Shown here piece after piece: positions 60,769 to 64,000 of a DNA stretch of 64,000 nucleotides. Position 1 is the stretch's first letter. Every line of letters starts with the position of its first letter. The DNA is from RUG14121 sp964533935 (GTDB taxonomy: Bacteria; Bacillota_I; Bacilli_A; RF39; UBA660). The notes under the pieces were generated by a model. That model was not told the origin of the DNA, ran no database searches, and saw nothing but the letters and a program-made list of their open reading frames with translations. The position numbers and the translations under genes are program-made. The stretch covers positions 103,640 to 167,639 of the forward strand of contig CAZHOG010000001.1 in assembly GCA_964533935.1 (NCBI GenBank). The letters run 5' to 3'.

Positions 60769-62133
60769 TTATTTTTTTGTACTTTTTTTATTTTTCTTTT
60801 GCATAAATGGTTCAAAAATATCATCTACATCAGTTACACCACGTTTTGATATTTTGCTATATACTTTAGGTATATTTTCATAAAGTATATATTCACCATC
60901 AACTTCATTATTATCTGTTAAACCAAATTGTTTGAATTCAAATATTTTAGATAATTCTAAAATATCATCTTTAAAGCCACTTATTTCACATATTGAAGTA
61001 ACTTTTCTTTTTCCATCACTCATACGATCAATATTAACAACTAAATCTATTGCATTAAAAATATATTCTCTAATGGCTTTTACAGGGATTTCTAAACCAG
61101 CCATCAATATCATTGTTTCAAGTCTATTAAGTGCATCTTCACATCCATTAGCATGTAATGTTGTAATTGAGCCATCATGTCCAGTGTTCATTGCTTGAAG
61201 CATATCAAAAGCTTCTTTACCACGAACTTCTCCAACTATTATTCTATCAGGTCTCATACGAAGTGAATTAATAACTAAATCTCTGATAGTTACTTCATCA
61301 CCACTTTCATAATTAGTTGTTCTAGTTTCTAATGAAATAACATGGTTTTGTTTCAACTTTAATTCAGCAGCATCTTCTATTGTTATAATTCTTTCATCAT
61401 GACCAATAAAACCACTTAAAATATTTAATAAAGTTGTTTTACCACTACCAGTACCACCACAAACTATAATATTTAATTTACCCTTAACAGAAGCTTCTAA
61501 GAATCTTGCCATGTAAGGAGTTAAACTACCTATTCTTATTAAATCTTCTATTGAAGACATTGACTCTTTAAATTTTCTTATTGTTATAACAGGTCCTTTA
61601 GTAGACAATGGTGGAATAACAGCATTTATTCTTGAACCATCATCTAATCTTGAATCCACCATTGGATTTGCAGCATCTATTGTTCTACCTAAAGGTTCAA
61701 TCAATCTTTGAATAGTTCTAATAATATGTTCATCATTAATAAAACTAACACCTTCATCTTTTATCAATTGACCATCTATTTCAATATATACTTCTTCAGG
61801 ACTATTAACCATTATTTCAGTAATATTCTTATCTTTTAATAATTCTGTAAGAGGTCCATAACCATTTATTTCATTATCTATTAAATTGAATAAATGACTT
61901 CGTTCAAGATTAGTTAAATCATATCCTTCAATAGTTTGATCTATTTCATCATTAATGAATTCATTTAATGTTTTTTCATCTGGCATTTCTTTGTCTATTA
62001 AATTTTCAACTATTTTTGTTCTTAATGTATCCAACAACTTCTTATCTGGAAATATATCATAATCAGATAAATTAGAAACATCAGTAGTTTTTCTAGTAAT
62101 ATTAAATGCTTCATATAATTTATGTTTACTCAT
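60769..62133 (-). CDS. tadA: Tad secretion ATPase TadA/CpaF
   Basis: Hexameric type II/IV secretion ATPase that powers Flp pilus assembly; 454 residues from the ATG at 62133 (GGTGAT four bases upstream; the ATG at 62145 lacks a ribosome site). Walker A GGTGSGKTT, the Asp box near RIIVGEVRGKEAFD, and the His box TTLHANG are intact. An N-terminal all-helical domain (to about 110) precedes EIMVNSPEEVYIE, the N2 domain. It overlaps the tadZ end by eight bases. Confidence 0.95.
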   Translation of the reverse strand: MSKHKLYEAFNITRKTTDVSNLSDYDIFPDKKLLDTLRTKIVENLIDKEMPDEKTLNEFINDEIDQTIEGYDLTNLERSHLFNLIDNEINGYGPLTELLKDKNITEIMVNSPEEVYIEIDGQLIKDEGVSFINDEHIIRTIQRLIEPLGRTIDAANPMVDSRLDDGSRINAVIPPLSTKGPVITIRKFKESMSSIEDLIRIGSLTPYMARFLEASVKGKLNIIVCGGTGSGKTTLLNILSGFIGHDERIITIEDAAELKLKQNHVISLETRTTNYESGDEVTIRDLVINSLRMRPDRIIVGEVRGKEAFDMLQAMNTGHDGSITTLHANGCEDALNRLETMILMAGLEIPVKAIREYIFNAIDLVVNIDRMSDGKRKVTSICEISGFKDDILELSKIFEFKQFGLTDNNEVDGEYILYENIPKVYSKISKRGVTDVDDIFEPFMQKKNKKSTKK

Positions 62134-62899
62134 TCTTATCACCATTTTCTTTCAAAACATCAGCAGCTATTGTCATAAAAGTAGCATATTCTTTAGCAAA
62201 TAAACTTGGCATTTTTTTCTGTAAAGTTATTATTTCCCCACTCATGATATATTCATCAATATTTTTAATAAAGAAATTTGATGATAATGTATAATCAATA
62301 TTTGTTTTCATTATATTTTTCATATCAAATAAAGAAAAATAATTTTTAAAAGCATTAACACTATTATTTAATAAAACTTTATAGTTTGATAAATCTAAAT
62401 CCCTAAAAACACTGATTATAGATTTCATATTTTTAATATCCATTGGATCATTTGTCATTAAAAATAATATATTATCTACTTTATCAAGAGTAACAATATT
62501 TAATTCACTCAAAGCATGGTTCATATCAATAATTACAATATCATAATTATATACAGCTTTATCAATTATTAAATCCATATATTTACTGTCAATTCTAATT
62601 GCTTGTCTAGGATCTTTTGGAGATGCTAAGAAATCAATTGAATCATCATATTTTGTAACATAATTTTTAAAATCAAAATGTCTATTATTTTCATAGTCAT
62701 CAACTAAATTGAATACTGATTTTTCAGCTGGTCTATTTAGTGCTACTCCTATTCCACCACTTGATAAATTTAAATCTATAATTAATACTTTTTTATCTAT
62801 AGTTTTAAATATACCAGCAAGATTTATAGCTGTAACCGTTTTACCAACTCCACCTTTAGCAGAGAATAGGCAGATTGATTTACCTCTTTTATTATTCAT
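62126..62899 (-). CDS. tadZ: ParA/MinD-type ATPase, TadZ/CpaE-like
   Basis: A 257-residue ATPase with deviant Walker A AKGGVGKTVTAINL at its very N-terminus, Walker B in VIIDMNHALS, and the LIIDLNLSSGGI switch. TadZ/CpaE proteins localise the pilus machine to the pole. The usual N-terminal receiver-like domain is missing here, as in short Gram-positive forms. Chromosome-partition ParA is less likely given its place between pseudopilin genes and tadA and the absence of parB. Confidence 0.85.
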   Translation of the reverse strand: MNNKRGKSICLFSAKGGVGKTVTAINLAGIFKTIDKKVLIIDLNLSSGGIGVALNRPAEKSVFNLVDDYENNRHFDFKNYVTKYDDSIDFLASPKDPRQAIRIDSKYMDLIIDKAVYNYDIVIIDMNHALSELNIVTLDKVDNILFLMTNDPMDIKNMKSIISVFRDLDLSNYKVLLNNSVNAFKNYFSLFDMKNIMKTNIDYTLSSNFFIKNIDEYIMSGEIITLQKKMPSLFAKEYATFMTIAADVLKENGDKNE

Positions 62900-62909
62900 T
62901 GTAATCCCT

Positions 62910-63293
62910 CTATTCTTTTATAACCTTTACTTTATCATTTTCTAAAAATGCTTTTAAAGAAGATTTTATTTCATATTCTTTTATCCCAATAAGTTTTCCA
63001 AAATAACTATCAATTTTATAATTATTTTTAACCTTAATTGAATCATTATCAACTTTAATTGAAATATTATTTATTTCAATTTTATTTTTTTGTAATAATA
63101 ATTTAAATTTTTTTTCAAATTCAGTATCATCTTTCTGATAATACATATTTTTTAACACTGTTTTTGTTGTTCCATTTAATTTAGAAGTCTCTAAGTACAT
63201 AAATCCAGTATCTATTATAAATGCTATTAATATTAATAAAACTGGTAACAAAAGTACAAACATAATAAGTGTTTGACCTTTTTTATTTAGCAT
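62910..63293 (-). CDS. TadE/TadG-like pseudopilin
   Basis: A 127-residue protein starting MLNKKGQTLIMFVLLLPVLL, with a class III-type leader followed by a hydrophobic helix (about residues 8-28), then an extracellular KLNGTTKTVLKNMYYQKDD region. Minor pilins TadE/TadG begin with a G-Q-x-(L/A) signature like this. AGAGGGTGAT precedes the ATG. It overlaps the upstream tadE-like gene by eleven bases. Confidence 0.82.
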   Translation of the reverse strand: MLNKKGQTLIMFVLLLPVLLILIAFIIDTGFMYLETSKLNGTTKTVLKNMYYQKDDTEFEKKFKLLLQKNKIEINNISIKVDNDSIKVKNNYKIDSYFGKLIGIKEYEIKSSLKAFLENDKVKVIKE

Positions 63294-63630
63294 TATATAT
63301 CACCCTCTTTGATGTTATTTCATAAGGGTCATCAAAAATCAAATTTAAACCTGGCGTAATGATATCTGTTTTTTTGTTCAAAACAAATTCAGTATATTCT
63401 TCACTTTCATTAATAGTTAAAATAGTACTTTTAATATCATTAGTTAAAGCTTTTTTTATTTCACTATATTGTTTATTACTATCGTACATTGATATTACAT
63501 CATCCATCTTATTTTCTAATCTATTAGAAAAATAAATAATTTTACCAATATCAATAACAGCCAACACCATAAAAATAAAAATTGGAATGATGATTACAAA
63601 TTCAACTAATGCCTGCCCCTTTTTATTCAC
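63283..63630 (-). CDS. TadE-like pseudopilin
   Basis: 115 residues from a GTG at 63630, which lies seven bases after AGGGGAT. An in-frame ATG at 63639 lies too close to that site. It begins (M)NKKGQALVEFVIIIPIFIF, the classic TadE leader: basic stub, Gly, then the Q-A-x-V-E-F-hydrophobic helix. The extracellular part has the DIGKIIYFSNRLENKMDDV segment. Expected to be a minor pilin processed by the prepilin peptidase. Confidence 0.85.
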   Translation of the reverse strand: MNKKGQALVEFVIIIPIFIFMVLAVIDIGKIIYFSNRLENKMDDVISMYDSNKQYSEIKKALTNDIKSTILTINESEEYTEFVLNKKTDIITPGLNLIFDDPYEITSKRVIYNAK

Positions 63631-63642
63631 ATGAACCATCCC

Positions 63643-63861
63643 CTAATTTTCTTCTAATTCTTCGACGTCTTTATTTTGACAATAAGCTTTTCCTGGTTTT
63701 TCTCCTTCAATATATTCTTTATCAACTAAAGAGCATGAAGTCTTTGTGATAGAATCTTTTAAATAACCACCAAAATAATTAACAATAGCAATAGTGATTA
63801 CACTAATTATTGCAACTATTAAAACATATTCAACTAACGCTTGTCCTTTGTTATTTTTCAT
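63643..63861 (-). CDS. flp: Flp-type major pilin
   Basis: A 72-residue pilin: MKNNKGQALVEYVLIVAIIS, with the class III cleavage site after the first Gly and the Glu-Tyr pair required for assembly and processing. One hydrophobic helix follows, then a short outer segment with two cysteines (TSCSLVD, KAYCQNK) that may form a disulphide loop, and an acidic tail. It is first in the operon and next to the promoter, as expected for the most abundant pilin. Confidence 0.9.
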   Translation of the reverse strand: MKNNKGQALVEYVLIVAIISVITIAIVNYFGGYLKDSITKTSCSLVDKEYIEGEKPGKAYCQNKDVEELEEN

Positions 63862-63880
63862 ATACTCACCTACTATAATG

Positions 63881-63909
63881 ATTATATAATAAAGATTGTT
63901 TTTTGTAAA
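63881..63909 (-). promoter_or_regulatory. Promoter of the Tad pilus operon
   Basis: TTTACA, 17-base spacer, TATAAT on the minus strand, about 20 bases before the flp start. Confidence 0.75.
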
Positions 63910-63926
63910 TTAAAAGCATTAAAATA

Positions 63927-63946
63927 ATTGTATTTTAAAATACAAT
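63927..63946. promoter_or_regulatory. 20-bp perfect palindrome upstream of the Tad promoter
   Basis: ATTGTATTTTAAAATACAAT is its own reverse complement. It is centred about 30 bases upstream of the -35 box, where an activator or repressor could bind. It has no U-run pattern of a terminator. Confidence 0.5.
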
Positions 63947-63961
63947 GTAGATTAAATCTGA

Positions 63962-63984
63962 AAGTGCACAATTGTTGTGCACTT
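63962..63984. repeat. Inverted repeat at the window edge
   Basis: AAGTGCACAA and TTGTGCACTT (63962-63971 and 63975-63984) form a 10-base perfect stem with a TTG loop. It could be the terminator of a gene beyond the window or a second operator upstream of the pilin operon. Confidence 0.5.
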
Positions 63985-64000
63985 AACTTTGTAATCGTTT

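Noticed and set aside
62126..62899. Chromosome-partition ParA
   Set aside because: There is no parB or parS-like repeats. It lies between pseudopilin genes and tadA with overlapping stops and starts, so a TadZ role fits better.
1..64000. tRNA or rRNA genes, insertion sequences, prophage and integrases
   Set aside because: I looked for conserved tRNA arms, transposase motifs and terminal repeats on both strands and saw none. Gene order and composition look native throughout.

Overview
This window is a strongly A+T-rich bacterial chromosome segment that reads as ordinary, densely packed, vertically inherited DNA. It looks like a Bacillota (Firmicutes), class Bacilli-type lineage with a reduced genome, such as the Erysipelotrichia or RF39-like gut groups. 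The evidence is the pairing of PolC with a DnaE polymerase, the CpsB/C/D exopolysaccharide kinase set, EzrA, the YqeG/YqeH pair, Prp with a cleavable L27, and L20, L21 and S4 leader RNAs. UGA is a stop codon and Trp is UGG, so this is not the mycoplasma code. I saw no tRNA, rRNA, CRISPR array, insertion sequence or prophage. No stretch above about 300 bases lacks a gene or leader.

Layout: 1-127 is the end of a phosphohexomutase. 137-4457 is ldh-mutM-polA. 4513-6613 is cpsB-cpsD-cpsC (polysaccharide control). 6724-8635 holds an unknown gene behind two duplicated promoters, then smr and a PfkB sugar kinase. 8737-16296 is polC and dnaE. 16418-16579 is a small monocistronic rpmB. 16659-21655 is rlmN-prpC-prkC-rsgA-rpe. 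21727-24937 is a TPR protein and a prepilin peptidase plus PilC-like pair. 25026-27341 is lon. 27484-28986 is a TasA/camelysin-like surface protein. 29072-31507 is two ribosomal operons, infC-rpmI-rplT and rplU-prp-rpmA. 31620-35131 is a SPOR protein, radC, mreC, mreD, spoIVFA and spoIVFB. 35263-39263 is rpsT, a transglutaminase-like protein, miaA and an ABC exporter. 39284-43006 is a lipocalin-like protein, yqeG, yqeH and mutL. 43095-45750 holds proteins of unknown function and sigK. 45774-48102 is ezrA and two small genes. 48203-55511 is a 2296-residue surface protein and a membrane partner. 55804-58972 is rpsD and an M16 protease pair. 59042-63861 is a compact Tad pilus operon.

The most striking theme is endospore formation. 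The window encodes an intact pro-sigma-K with a hydrophobic pro-peptide, a SpoIVFB-like intramembrane protease that could activate it, a SpoIVFA-like partner, and a membrane SPOR-domain protein where B. subtilis has spoIIB. The order SPOR protein-radC-mreC-mreD-spoIVFA-spoIVFB-rplU-prp-rpmA matches the B. subtilis spoIIB-to-rpmA locus, but mreB, minC and minD are missing. This suggests a minimised but possibly functional mother-cell programme.

Other points worth reading: an L20 protein with an added Rho_N/SAP-like tail; infC apparently starting at ATA behind a leader with crossing complementarities; a 617-bp identical internal duplication in the giant surface gene inside an otherwise diverged repeat; a degenerate macro-domain-like protein overlapping a 59-residue gene; and a repeated TGATATAAT-type extended -10 promoter. 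Assignments rest on motif recognition by eye. No database search was run, and coordinates of small sites were counted by hand.
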